Positions 22,583 to 35,061 of a DNA stretch of 64,000 nt are shown here, piece after piece. This stretch comes from Marthasterias glacialis. Its lineage: Eukaryota; Echinodermata; Asteroidea; Forcipulatida; Asteriidae. The DNA lies in assembly GCA_911728455.2 (NCBI GenBank), contig OU452225.1:8034106-8098105 (forward strand). Direction: 5' to 3'. A program made the position numbers and the translations under genes. Positions within the stretch are counted from its first letter, which is position 1; the number at the start of each line of letters is the position of its first letter. The notes under the pieces were generated by a model. The model made no database searches and had not been told where the DNA came from. It saw only the letters and a program-made list of their open reading frames with translations.

Positions 22583-25500
22583 TTAAGGTTTATTGAAGAT
22601 TCAATTAGAATCAACATAATCAAGATTGTTTTCTTCCTTTTTCCCCCCTTTTTTCTTTTTCTTTTTTTCCCCTCCTTTAGCACTTACGCTCTCATCACGG
22701 TTCACTTGGTAATCGTGGACAAACTCCGTGACGCATAAACACCACATACCAGATATTTGGAAAGGGAAGTCGCCTCTACGCCCCGTCTACCCAAATAAGC
22801 ATCAACCCAAACGCGCTCCGGGTATTATATCTGTTTTTTTCTTCGTCTTATATTTTCATTCCCCCCTCCTCCCCTTTCCCCATCAACTTAGCAATCTCTT
22901 GAAATCAATGAGGTGCATTGCCTGATCTTTATCTAAAGGTTCTATGCAAACATGAAAGAAAAGCAATTATACTTCGGAGTGCAGGAAATTATTTCGTTTT
23001 GTAGATTCCATAATAAAATAGAAACACCAATCAGGTTGAATCTAGACAGTACAGCGACTGATGAAAACTGGAAACTAGAATCCACTCCTCCCTCATCTCT
23101 TTTATTTATTAAAACCTTTGGATTTTGTCCCCTTTTTTTTCCTCTCTTCTTTTTCTGGCGGAAGAAAATAACTTATTGTTTATAACATAAATATTTGAAT
23201 AAGAACTATACTTTTTAAAAAGACAGAGTGGGTTGAATATTGATTTTACATATTTTTGTGTGTCTCCCCTCGATTCTTAATATGCACAGACACCCATGAG
23301 GCCAACCTGTTTAATCAACCCAGTTGACTAAAACCGAGGGTCACCTTATTATCAGATTTACCTTATACATGTACTATTTTTACCGATGTTCAGGTGCGTT
23401 GGATCGAGCCACAAAAAGGACCAACGCGGTACGCTATTTTTTGCAGTTATGGCAATTTAGCCACTGTTTTACGTGACCACTTGGACAGAAATAGCCCATT
23501 AAAATCACCAATTACGCCAAATATCTTGAAAGTGACCCTAGGTCATTTTGATGGATGTGGATCAAAAATACGGACTTTGTTGTTCGTGGCCCTAGGGGAA
23601 GGGAACAAATATAAACGCTGTAATTTAATATCACAGCTCTTAAAAAGCACTCTACTATAGACGTCCTACCCTTCCTGTCATGAATGGGATTGTTAGGCGT
23701 CTTAAAGGGACACTCTCGCCCCCTCCCTTCCCTGAACAAATCTGTGCACCACATCGTAACCTTTGACCTCAATAAAAAAATAATGAAAAACATGACGTAA
23801 ATCTTGTGTGAATTTCGAGTTGGTCCCTCTCCTGGCTATGGTCAGTTTGCAGACTTCATTTTTATTACACAGCTTAGTCTAAAACATGTCAAAGGTCAAT
23901 TTTGCACACCAAACTATTGAGGGGAAAAAAACTAGACGTCACACATTGAGTATTTAAGCGGACAGTAGGTAATAATTGCTTAATTGAAAAGTAAAGAAAA
24001 TCCCATCGGCTACAGCAAAAAAGGAAAAGAAAAAAAAACATCCAATCAACCAGCACAATGCTCTTTTTTTTTACTGTTACGGTATTTAGACGGAAATATC
24101 TCCCTGGAGGATCGATAATGGTATTCACTTTATAATTGATTATTGATTTTTCGACAAAAACCATCCCTGTACTCTGTCTTTAAAAGAGAGCAACATATTT
24201 ACTGAATCTTCTTAATAAAGAATTATTTTAAAAAAGGCTAATATTCAAAGAGGGAAAATATCAACACACAAGACATTTAAGTCGTATCGATTCTCCATCG
24301 TTAAAGAAAAGGGTAGAATTCAACTTGTATTTTCTCAGACGGAACAACATTTCAAGAAAACGTACTTCTGCAAAATAAAATACTAACAAATATACACTAC
24401 AAAACAGACAAAATGAAAAAGTCGCGTTTTTGACGAGTGGTTCACTCTGTAAATGTTTAAAAGCGAGACTTCCATCTGACGTACTATCGCATTGCCATGA
24501 CAATTTGTTTAATCATATTATCGTTGGGAACACTTAAATCTCCATATTCAGGTTATTTCGAACTTTTGTTAAAATTTTTATGTATAATCTACTCAATTAT
24601 GAAGGAAGAATAGCACTAAACCCAAGAGTCAAATTAAGGTCAGATTTTAAGTACAACTCCAATTCTACATGAACTATAAATGGAACCAATTTATCCACAT
24701 GTTTGCTGACCAGAATGTCTAATTTCATTTTAAGCAAATTCCTCGTCAACGAACCAGGGCAAATCACTTCAACTTTGTCAACTATGTAAAAAAAAAAGTA
24801 TTTCTTTATTGATAACATTATTGCTAAATACGAGGAAGAAAAATTGATGAATTTACCATTCCTTTAAATTTAAGGCGATCTTCAATCCATTATGAAAAGA
24901 AAAGAGGGAAAATCAGTTCTCCATGTCAACTTGAACTGTGGCATAGATCTCCTCTAAAGCCAATGGCTAGCGTATGAACTGGTATCGTGTTTCACGTGAC
25001 TACATCAATGCACTTTTTCCCCGCCGGAAATTATGTCACACAAAACAATAAATAAGTGAAAACCTGCGATTCATATCAAGTATTCTGATGAATATGTTGT
25101 CCAATGACTTTCATTTCGTATATAGCTCATGGCCGCTGGCTGTATCTGCAGTACACCTGGCCAAGAACGGAGAATGAACTCGAAATTGTGCTTCAAAAGG
25201 AAAACGACAGTGAAACACTAAAACGAGGAAGAAAAAAAACCAAAAAAATGTAATTACGGAGAAAACTCCACATGGGTCTTAACCAAAGCGTGGATATCCA
25301 AGTGACCTATACGAAACAGGTTAAAGACGCACGCTCGTCACCAATACCCGACGACTGTTCCTGTGGCACAAAACGATCTCATGTACCCGTACACAGTTTA
25401 CATACAACGCATGCGCCGGTCAAAGGTTATCTTTCGTGGCACGAATTTGTCGCGCGTTGACGAGTGGGCGTCTTTTAAAGGTAAAAAGTACGGCTTTGTA

Positions 25501-26476
25501 ATTTGGAAGAGTAAATTAATTTCCATTGTCTACATGTATTTCATAAACACACCATCATACCACAGCCCGTGAATATTCCATCAAATTTGGTGGTGGCCAT
25601 GTCTCAAAGAAAACTGTTAAGCTATAAAATATTAAGACTTGTTTTCCTAAGTTCTTTTTTTAAGGAGTCTGTTCGTTCCCTCAACTCTATATATTTGTTG
25701 TGGTCCTACCATGCACAGAGTTTTACACAACTGCCTTTGAGTATTTAGTTCTTATTTCCATACGGCTCTTTATATATGTTTCTTGAGCTTTTTTATGTCA
25801 GCGTCTCACCCTTTTCCTGTCAGGTTTAATTAAGCCATGTTAACCCTATTTTCTTAACTCCCCCTTTTTGGATAAAGTTTTGTCTTCCCTGCGATTTTTT
25901 TATTGTTTTTTTTTTATCTCCATAATTGGTTTTTGTTGTACGTGCATAGAATTTTTAACTCGATGTAAATTAAGACACAATTCAATCTGCCGATTGTGAT
26001 ATCTTTTTAAGTATAATAAACCGTTTATAAAAAAGTGTAAGTTCAATATTGGAATTCTGAATATTAATTAGGCATCAGCGCGTACCTTTGGCCGAAATAA
26101 ACAATTTGATTCCAGGTCTCTGGTTTACATCATAAAGGGAAAGTGAAATCTCATTTGAGTGTCAAAATAGACAAAACCGGACACTGAAAGACGGTATAGT
26201 GTTTAGTGTTTATTTCGACGTGCGGCAAATGCTTTTGTCTCGACCGGGACAGTCTTTCAGACGGAACTGTTTCTCCGGAAGATTGGTACTGTCCAACATT
26301 TATAATCCGACTGGGAGCTTCCAGATCGGCAAAAATAATTCATTTATTGCATTTTTTTTAAAGGTTTGTGTTGTAATACTTGTACTTGTGTATCAAGTTC
26401 CCGGGCTACATTTAGATCCGGGCTACATTAGGTGCCGCACAATCGTCAGCATGCTATTATCACCAGAAAGCTCTCT
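22583..26476. other. Non-coding stretch, one dispersed repeat
   Basis: A long pyrimidine tract at 22628-22679 ends CTCCTTTAG like a plus-strand acceptor. The frames behind it close in 16-19 codons, so no exon is called. 25490-25600 (GGAAGAGTAAATTAATTTCC...ACACACCAT) matches 42290-42415 and is a dispersed repeat of unknown class. 25650-26040 is T-rich and resembles a retroposon 3' region, but I cannot support boundaries. Two copies of GGGCTACATTA-type words at 26402-26430 echo the array at 62.8 kb. Confidence 0.45.
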
Positions 26477-26650
26477 CTACATCCAATTCAATTCAATTCA
26501 AAATCACAATTATTTCAAAAAACAAATGAAAAAAGTACATCAAACAGAAAATATACGAAGAAAAAGTGGAATCAGTCCTGATACTTTACGGAGGCAATGG
26601 AGGCAATTGCCTTGGTGCCCTTGGTCATTGCCTTGGTGCCCTTGAAATGT
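26477..26650 (-). mobile_element. Inverted GAATT retroposon tail plus short tandem repeat
   Basis: On the minus strand the segment ends in GAATT repeats (plus-strand CAATTCAATTCAATTC at about 26485), the tail seen at 17.1 and 20.7 kb. Inside, the word TGCCTTGGTGCCCTTG is tandemly repeated (about 26609 and 26627) and occurs again near 26706. Full element limits not visible. Confidence 0.45.
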
Positions 26651-27089
26651 TTCAATAGAAAATTTACAATTTCCTCACAGAGGTGCTCTTTGTCAAGAAG
26701 AAAATGCCTTGGTGCCCTTGCTCTTTCAAGAACAAAGCAATCAGGGCTTATGGAATTACCAACAAGATGTAAAAAGCGAAAAAATTGTTGCCACAGATGC
26801 ATCTTTTAGAAGCCTAGGCTTGTGGTGAGATGCCTTCAACGGACTTAGACAGGAAAAAACAAGGACAAGAATACTTGGACAGCTGGATCATGACAGAACC
26901 TAAAACATGAAAACGAACAGATAACTTAGAAAGGTTTGCATTGAAAGACAAAAGAAAAATATTTGCTGGAAAAAACCAACAACAACTGAGAAGCAAAATA
27001 TGTTTTGGGAAATGAGAGCTGATTTATTAGGCACCGTTGAATCTATTCACAGATGAGAGTGACCAAGCAGATATCAAAACGAAATTAAC

Positions 27090-27370
27090 AGAGCGTGGGT
27101 TCGAGTCCCGGTCTTGACACTTGTGTGTGTCCCCCCCCCCCCACCCACCCCACAACTTGTGTCCTTAAGCAAGGCAACTACTTTTGTTTCGTCCTTCGGA
27201 TGGGACGTAAAGCCAAAAGTCCCGTGTGTTGTGTAATGCACGTAAAAGAACCCAGTGCACTTATCGTAAAGAGAAGGGGTTTGCCCCTGGTGTTTCTGAA
27301 AATGTTGGCAGCAGATTGCGCCACAGCACCTTGTAAACCAAGGTGCTATATAAATGGGTCTCACTATTAA
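27090..27370 (+). mobile_element. tRNA-derived SINE, 5'-truncated
   Basis: Begins just before a B box (GTGGGTTCGAGTCCC), then follows the same body as 47528-47822: a C-run, AAGCAAGGCAACT, TCCTTCGGATGGGACG, CACGTAAAAGAACCCAG and CCCTGGTGTTTCTG. The A-box part of the tRNA head is missing. The two frames running through it (27074-27376) are by-products. Confidence 0.8.
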
Positions 27371-28574
27371 ATACAAAGGTCTGCTTATCCTGTTGTATTA
27401 AAAATAAATAATGGTCGCTTTGATACGCCCCTAAAGGTGTGATAAAGCGTTATATAAGAAGTTAAGAACCCAGTATTATTATGTTTATTAAAGTCAGATG
27501 TGTTAATATAACCGCAATTTCAATAAAAGCCAGATGTTGAGCCGTTTCACTTGTCGTTATCACCCACGATAAATCTTGGTTACTCAATGTTGTGATTTTC
27601 ATACCGTTATTCAATATTTCATACCGCTATTCAAGATACCTCCAATCATTACACACGAAGCAGAAACATGTATAACGAACCCAAACTTTTTGAACAGTTG
27701 TTTTTAAATATTGGCTTCTAAGTTTTAAGTTTAATACCCTTTTTCGTAGTAAATGTTGTTTGTTGTTTTTTTAAATTGCACATGACTCCAGCTTGCGTGG
27801 TCGCCAAGAAACTGTTTTTACCTAAAATGTCACGTATAGTAAGATTATATACTGACAGCGATTCTGGTTACCAGTTCATATACAAACACAATTTTGGAGT
27901 AATTTTTCTGTTAAGCATGGCAATGTCTTCACAAAAAATGGACTCAGGGTTTTACTGTCAAACCTTCCCTATTGCACCATGTTAACCGTAAACAAAACGG
28001 TTGATTGCAGACCGGTATCTAAATTGTCAATAATGACCATGGCAGGGACATTATAACGCACATAGGCACCAGAGAGAGAGCAGGTCTGGATCGTCTACAA
28101 AATGGCTCGTTGGAAATAAAAGACATTGTGTTCCTTGAGTTGGGATCATCAGACAAACGTGGTATCCACGGTGCAAAATGTGACCTTTGGGGTTGTTGTT
28201 CTTTTGTTTTGGAAGGATTGTCATGGCTCACTGCTTCACTGTTTGTCCTTGCTGAGTTATTAGGAACATTTATAATTAAAATGCAGATGAACTACAGCAA
28301 TAGTTCAACGAAGTAATTTGCCTAAAGGCATATCATGAGAGCACAACACTGGCCAAGGTGACTGAAACGCAACCTGCTTTCAGTGGGCAAGAATTATTTA
28401 ATTGATGTACTAATTTGGGAATTGATGGGCATTTTGGTTTAAGGATTTTACCCTTAGACCAATGTGTGGTAAGACTTGTTTTACTCAGCGCTTCAAAATG
28501 TACGCAATAAAAAAAAAACAGGTACCAGAAATCAAAACCGAGTCTAGTGTCATAACATCTTGCTAAGCAAACTT
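27371..28574. other. Non-coding stretch, no gene seen
   Basis: No supported gene or repeat in this AT-rich stretch. Confidence 0.5.
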
Positions 28575-28680
28575 CGGCCGTGTATGATTTGGCAGTTATG
28601 GCTGCCGTTGGTCGCCATGTTGACGAAGATGACGCCCATCGCAACAGCCGCAGCCGCAACCGCTAACTCGAATACGGCCT
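28575..28680. mobile_element. GGCCGTGT-family MITE, copy 4
   Basis: A 106-bp member. The left end is CGGCCGTGTATGATTTGG; the right end reverse-complements to AGGCCGTATTCGAGTTAG. Sub-terminal GCCGCAGCCGCAACC on the right matches the inverted left arm. Confidence 0.75.
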
Positions 28681-30419
28681 AAATAAGCAACAACAAAAAA
28701 TGCTTATCAACCCGTCGATACATTTGCTGTAATCGTGTCATATTTCCTGTGGTCTGTGTTCCCAGCCGTGTGCAAGAACAATTCATGGATATTACATATT
28801 ATTCGCATTTAAAAAGGTGCCAGACTATTTGTATGGTTCGGCTTCTGTTTAGTTACACTATAAGGTCTTCTCGAAACTACGTCTTCAGCTTAGGCTCTTA
28901 CTTAGGCATCGTCTGCCAGGGAAGCGTTTGGCGACCCCGACCAAAAACATCTCAGAGCTTCGGTGATTGGTTATAAGCGTTTTTGCGTGTTAGGTTCAAC
29001 CACGGTGATGCAGCTGTTTCAAACAAGCCATAACCGAGTTGTTGGCTTGGATTCGACAAACTAACGGAAAATGTCAACTGAATTCTTAAAAAAAAAGAGA
29101 AACTTTGAAGCATACCAATGCAATAATTCTGATAACATTTTAAAGACTCAGTTCCATTAATTGAAACTAAAATGAAGGCAATCTAATTTGAGAACTCTAA
29201 TTTTCAAGAGATGTGCCTACGTCGCGAACTGTGTCTGGTTACCGACCCGGTTTCGAGAAAGGCCAGTGATTCCAAATGGCGACTTCCAAGATGGCAAATA
29301 CTATTTACAAGGCCCTATTTTGCATGACCCATACTAAGAGTGAGGCTAAAATCTAAATACCCTATTGAATATGTTGTGAGGTTCTGCTCGTTCCCTCGAG
29401 AAATCTGCATAGTTCTTCATTATTTCCTCGTTGAACGGCCCAAGACACTGAAACTTTCACCAGTCAGTTGTTGTTCCTATGTTGTATATTCATCAGAAAA
29501 CAATCCAATACACTTAGAATTGTTGCCAATGTCCCCATAATTTGATTCGCTAAGTTGTGTCCAAGGAGTGCCGCGCGCGTGCACAGCATAATAAACGAGC
29601 AGTCAATTTTGAAAGCATACCGTATATTACCTCTCGCCCCGCAGTGCGTAGCGGCAGCCAGCCAAGGTCCCCATTCTGAAGGTTATGGATACGATAATTC
29701 CCCGATAATGACTACAGTCAACTTCCCCCCAAAAAGCCATTAATACTTTAATAGATTTATGAAATTACTAAAGCAATTTGTTGATGAATAGCCTGGGCTG
29801 GCATTGCTCTAAAGAAGGAGTAAGGTCTACACAATGATGTGGTGAGGAGCTCGGTGGTAGTACATAGCAAGGCCTCGACCTTCATTAATACAGACCGTAT
29901 GTATGTTACAACGTCCAACACGCACAATTACATTTTATTGGAATGGAAAGCGAAACTCTGTTTCGTGGATTATATCTTTTAACCGTCTTTGAATCAGAGT
30001 GCAAGGCTTTACTTACGGGAAATTCATCTACGGCCTACATAAAATGGGCATGGTGCGCACGGCATCTCAAGCAGGATGTTTAAGGGTTGGTTTAGGTACA
30101 GCCTCCTCTTTATAACATGGTCATAGAATGGGAATGGGTCATATCGGCTGTCATAAAAGGGCATGTCTGCTTACAATATCGGTAAACTTTTCAAACATGT
30201 ACAACATGGTTGACTGGTGTGTTTAATTCATATTACATTGCATACGGTATATCACCTGCGCGGTAGTGTTGCCCGAGACTGGAACGTACCCAGGGCCTAA
30301 CTGTATCCCCGACAATATATCACAAGATTAAATGTACGTGTAGCCCTCTCCCTGTAACTAAAAGCAGCCCAGGCTACATTTGGGCACAAGGTTGATTGGG
30401 CTGGGAAATCAACCTTTCA
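28681..30419. other. Non-coding stretch, no gene seen
   Basis: No supported gene. Short frames at 29340-29743 lack motifs and splice signals. A TACATTTGGGCACAAGG word at about 30375 echoes the unit of the array at 62.8 kb. Confidence 0.45.
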
Positions 30420-30548
30420 CAGCCATGTTGGGTCCAGCCGTGTACAAACTCAATGGCTGACGCGTCGTCTGCTGAATGATTTCCAGCGTCTATTGCGCAC
30501 GCAGCATTAAAAAAAGGTCTCGGGTGACGTCAAGTGAAACCTCTCTGT
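30420..30548 (-). repeat. Dispersed repeat, inverted partner of 10947-11070
   Basis: The reverse complement runs from TTTCACTTGACGTCACCC to CGGCTGGACCCAACATGG and matches 10947-11070 at about 85% by eye. The repeat ends near a TTAA at 30565, next to a foldback element. Confidence 0.8.
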
Positions 30549-30568
30549 AATGTCTCGGGCTAAGTTAA

Positions 30569-30744
30569 AGGATGGTTTCTACCATTACCATGTTTATAAC
30601 AAGAAGGCTTTTGGATGAAAAGGATTCAATTTCTCGTCGGGGTCATTACCAAAGTATGACCCCGAAGAGAATAAGACGATAAATTAAATGATTTTCATCC
30701 GAAAGCTTACTTGTTATAAAGATGGCAATGGTAGAAACCATCCG
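30569..30744. mobile_element. Foldback element with about 65-bp arms
   Basis: Left arm from GGATGGTTTCTACCATTACC and right arm ending GGTAGAAACCATCC are near-perfect inverted copies over about 65 bp. The loop holds a second small stem (GGGGTCATTACC against ATGACCCC). TTAA precedes the left arm (30565-30568), but I see no TTAA after the right arm. Non-coding. The arm words GGTTTCTACCAT and TTTATA recall part of the TTAA-flanked family. Confidence 0.8.
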
Positions 30745-31137
30745 GCGAAAATATTTCGTCCAAAGTGCCCGCACTCGTTGAGTAGGGCAAGCGACTTTCG
30801 GAAATTCCCTCCATACGGCCGGAGATGCGGATGGTGCCGGCTGTCACCTCACTATAAAATGTGGATGGATTCGACGTTATTGATGAACATACTGTGACAG
30901 TTTTTTTGCTGTTTTCTAGATAAGATAGACACTGTATAATAAAAGTGTACATTTACAAAGCACCATGTATGTCATAAATGACACTCCCGGCGCCGAATTA
31001 TCAAATCTGGAGGAGCTTGTTAAGAACGATTTTATGAGACGAAGCAACCATAATACAACACCGTGAAAGGGAAACATGGTGAGGTGGCACATAACCGCTA
31101 CCAGACCATGCCAGAAACACCGGACCCCTTTCTCTTT

Positions 31138-31312
31138 ACGATATTTTAAGTGCACTGGGTTCGTTTACATGCATTACACATTAACGCACGGGACCAACGG
31201 CTTTTACGTCCCATCCAAAGGACGAAGCAATAATGGTTAAGTGTCTTGCTTTGGGACACAAGTGTCAAGACCGGGACTCAGGCCCACACTCTGTTGATCA
31301 GAAACACTAGAG
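31138..31312 (-). mobile_element. tRNA-derived SINE, partial
   Basis: Same family as 27090 and 47528, inverted: GTGCACTGGGTTC, ACGTCCCATCC, CAAGTGTCAAGACCGGG. The B box is degraded and the tRNA head beyond it is largely lost. Confidence 0.7.
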
Positions 31313-31442
31313 CAACTAAGACTTTCACATGTGACTTTTGTTGCATGTTTCTTGATAATTTTACCTACAAATCAGCATTACGTTAACAAAAAAAAACAAA
31401 AAAAAAACGATGATCTTACCTTTCAGGTACAGGGCTGGGGTG

Positions 31443-31919
31443 ATAGACCAATCCATTAAGCCCCGCCTACTAACGTATTGGCCAATCATAGCCTTGACAA
31501 CGTCACTGAAAGTCCGATTAAAGTCCGACAGGTTAAAATCCCATTAGAAAAGCAAACAAACCGCCACCATTGTTCTGACACACAACAGCAGACACAACTA
31601 TGCTAACTATTGTTTGGGTTTTAATTTTTTCGTTTTTGGGGGGTGGTGAAAATCCCACAGCAGTGGTCCCTGTACAGTCATGTAAAAGTGGTTTAACAGT
31701 GTTCCTGTCTGCATTGTTCTTTGGACTCAAGGCACAGCTCAAAAGGCCACAAAACTAAATGATTGATCCATACCGTTCACGAAAACCATGTACGTGTGTG
31801 AATCGGATACGTGTGTGTGGCCGCAACCGAACCACCGCTATGATCTTGGCAAGAAAGTCACGCCATGTGCTGTTGCTAGGCAGTTGCTAAGGTAGGCGAG
31901 GCTTAATGGATCGGTCTAT
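31443..31919. mobile_element. TIR element of about 477 bp
   Basis: Terminal inverted repeats of about 28 bp: left TAGACCAATCCATTAAGCC, right GGCTTAATGGATCGGTCTA. The interior is non-coding; the 69-codon minus frame has no motif. The left end also resembles GTGATAGACC at about 54082. Class and target duplication undetermined. Confidence 0.7.
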
Positions 31920-31927
31920 TATTTAGG

Positions 31928-31990
31928 TAGTCTGGTTGCCTGACCAAAGAATTTCTGTGGACTCTTGTTAAAATCCTTCAATTTAGTTGC
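31928..31990. mobile_element. Solo end of the TAGTCTGG element
   Basis: TAGTCTGGTTGCCTGACC followed by AAAGAATTTC and GACTCTTGTTAAAATCC matches one terminus of the elements at 44886 and 49012. The opposite terminus is not found nearby. Confidence 0.6.
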
Positions 31991-34104
31991 CGGGCTATAT
32001 ACGTTAAGGTACCGCACATTTTAACGTCGATACTCTCTTGTTCAAAACACAAACGTAGCTTCTTGATCTGTTATTATGACGGCCAGGTAACTCGTCATGA
32101 TACTCTCTAAGTGTAAAGAGTGAAAATTCCACTCTCGTTTTCTCCGCCATGCCATTCTTGCAAAGAGCCATATGGTGGACAACTCTTTTTATAGTGAAAG
32201 ACGGTTATTTTCAACTTGAATCAGAGTGAAGTTTGCTCCAGTTTCACTCAAAAAGAGTGATATACACAGAGTTTCACTCTCAAAAGAGCCAAACTGACAT
32301 CACTCGGGCAAGAGAAGGATATTCTTACTGTTTTACATTTAATTTTGGGGTCAACATTTGTAGAGCAGTTTAGCGAAAAATAACCAAAATATCTAACATC
32401 TTGCTGAATGTGATCACTGAGAGCACTTTCTTCAAAGACAAATTGAAGATAACTGTAGAAATGTAAAGACAAAAAAAAAACGGATATGGGTCGCTGTGTA
32501 AATTGACCCATTTCCTCTTACAATTGTGAACAGCGTAAAAAAGGCACCGCTATAATTGTTTAAGGGAATTTTAAATTGTCATGGGCAAAACGACCGGCGT
32601 TCAAAACACATTACACCTAAACGGGTGAGCAAGATATACACGGCTTGAAATTTAACACACTTGTGTCGCAGACGTACTTTTTGATAAGAGTGTTTTAGGT
32701 TGACAGGGGCAGATCCGCGGGGTGGGGGCAAACTATCCAATTTGATACTTTCAGTAATGACAAAAGAATAAACTTGGATGACCTCATTTATTCAAAATGA
32801 TAATCAATGGATGAAGTATTTTACTGAGAAGCAATGAAAAACAAGCCCGTACGAAGCTCTAAATCATCGGTTAGTCGGATCCCTTCTAAGAAGCAGATAC
32901 AGGATTTATCACCAAATCACCCCAGAGTGAATCTAAAGTGTGAAACCCTTATGGTGTGGGGTCCGGGGCCCGCTTAAGAGCCCCGAAAATTTGTTGATTC
33001 TAGATGCTATGTGGTGCAATCTGAGACGATTTTTAGCTACTTTTCCCTCGATGTTGTTAAGTTTATTGTGTACTCATATTTCCATCTCAAATATAAAAGC
33101 GCTACCCGTAAATTTACTGCAGGACATTATTGATTGCATGGGGGTACTATATTATTCACCTATTTTTTGTATAAATCTGCAATGTCCCTATACCCAAATA
33201 TCTTTCTCATGATAGGTTCTATCTGTATGCCGAACTCCATGCTTGTATCATCAAAATCACAATTCTCCCACGTTTCCCCTATCTGCCCCGATGTAATAGT
33301 CTCAATCATGTGCGAAAAAATTTTCCTTACAGGGCCCTCAGCTAAAACAAGTATATGTAAAACAATCAAAAGCTAGCTGAGAATATATACAATTTAACCC
33401 GGTCTATTATGTGTGACTCTGAACACAATAATAAATAGCCACAAAGGACCTACCCAGCAACAAGTGTCAATATAAACCCAATCCAAAACCAGATAGTACA
33501 CATCTTAAGGACACATAAAACGGTTAGTTCGTTCAACAATATTGTTGTTTGTGCGTATTATGAAAATAAATTATTGAAAGATTTAAGTCAACGTGTCTTC
33601 CAACGAGAAGGCGAGTGCGTGCGAAAAACACGGCTACTCCATTTTTCGATGTTCATGCATTAAACATTGACATATTCATTGATTCGTCCGGGGCGCTGTT
33701 CTTAAAACAGACTGCCATGTAAGCCACGTGGCCGTTCAGTATTGTTTGAATCACGCACAGCCATTAGAAATGACGAACCACGCGTCCCCCTGGGCCGCAG
33801 AGGGCCCCCGGGGTCGTTACTAGTGCATACCGACCATCACTTGAACACGATCCCGACCGGCTTTTATAAAAAAAAAATAGGGTCTATTTCTCTGGACTTT
33901 TCAAAAGCAAATTCCGCTTTCATATTAACTCTCAATCAGAAGCTGATGTCTTTACCTCTACCTCTTTTGATTTCTTTGTCTAAAATGTTCAAGTGATACA
34001 AGCTCAACGGGAAAAGGATTCTCCACTCAGAAAAACGTTCCCGTGTCTAGCTTTTGTCATGCTGAGAAATAAGGAAACAAAAAAAAAGGCTTTCACATTT
34101 GATG

Positions 34105-34145
<41 letters not shown>

Positions 34146-34967
34146 ACGTAGTACACGCACTTGTGGGGAAAAAAGACGAAAAGGCCTACAGCAAATAACA
34201 TTGTCCGCAGAGAAAGAAACTCCATGGCGTCCGCAATCGCCCCCCCCCCCCCTCCCCAGTTTCTTCCCACTTAGGCACGGTATGTGTTTCCTTTGAATCT
34301 ACTTCCTCCGTTTCTTGCTTCCCGTTGTCCATACCTATCATCTTTTTGACTGGTTTCATCGCATTGCCATAAATATCCATCTTGTTGAGAAGTCCACTTC
34401 TCCGCTGTTCTTATTTACGACCTCTTTAAGTAGAACCCGCCGAGAGTGTCCTCATTCTTGGTACGTTTTGATCAGCAACGCACCAAAAAAAACAAGAAGT
34501 TGAAGAAGAAAGAGAAGAAGCAGCAGAAGAAAGAGAAGAAGAAGCAGAAGAAGAAGAAGTTTTTTTTCCCAATTTCAACCGTGATGACATCAGATATCTA
34601 TCCTCTTCAACGATTCCCCATCTCCACTGTTATTTTAATTTTTATTTACAAGCACCTTTGTAGCCCCCGCCTCGAGTACCCTCATATTTTGTTTTCGTTT
34701 TTTATGACCAACATTTAAAAAGGAAAAGAATCTTTTACAGTTCCCACATTGTCAGTAGCTATCCATCAACGTTGCTGTTTTTTCTCTTTTTTCACAGTTC
34801 CTTCGCTCTTCTTTACAACCCATGCAGCCATGTTGCCCACGCAATGAGTGTTAGGTATGGAGGAGGAGGGGGGACGCCCTTATACAAATAATAAACAGAT
34901 AGGAAAAACATATCTCCCAGATCAGATTACAAAAAATTTAAAAAGATTACAACATATTGGAACGAAC
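31991..34967. other. Non-coding stretch, homopolymers
   Basis: From about 32098 to 32305, ACTCTC/GAGAGT-type words face each other several times and may be a decayed foldback element; I could not align clean arms. A36 run at 34109-34144, C-run near 34240, GAAGAA-rich stretch at 34495-34560. No gene supported. Confidence 0.5.
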
Positions 34968-35061
34968 CTTTGTGAACTGTTCCTTTAAAGCCACTTGAAT
35001 ATTGACAAGAAAGGTCTTGTCCATTAAACGAAGAGGTACCACGAATTTGAGCGACTTCAAT
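34968..35061 (-). CDS. Candidate internal exon, unrecognised protein (exon 2 of 3 candidates)
   Basis: A 94-nt minus-strand segment after a strong acceptor (a T-rich tract ending CTTTTAG, plus-strand 35062-35075) and before a weaker donor (GTTCGT). With one leading base the frame is open for 31 codons (starts LKSLKFVVPLRLMD, ends ALKEQFTK) and ends in phase 0. The alternating hydrophobic pattern suggests beta strands of an extracellular domain. The single leading base fits the two trailing bases of the exon at 63488-63656 (giving a Gly codon), and the phase-0 end fits the start of 8409-8619. A second frame with no leading base is also open, so the assignment depends on that phasing. Codon third positions are richer in G+C than the AT-rich flanks. 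No family recognised. Confidence 0.4.

Noticed and set aside
31412..31540. Minus-strand donor GTAAGA after CTGAAAG with an open frame upstream
   Set aside because: The open frame lies mostly in the terminal repeat of the element at 31443, so it is probably accidental.
32098..32305. Possible foldback element rich in ACTCTC/GAGAGT words
   Set aside because: Arms could not be aligned with clear ends; noted only in the description of the stretch.
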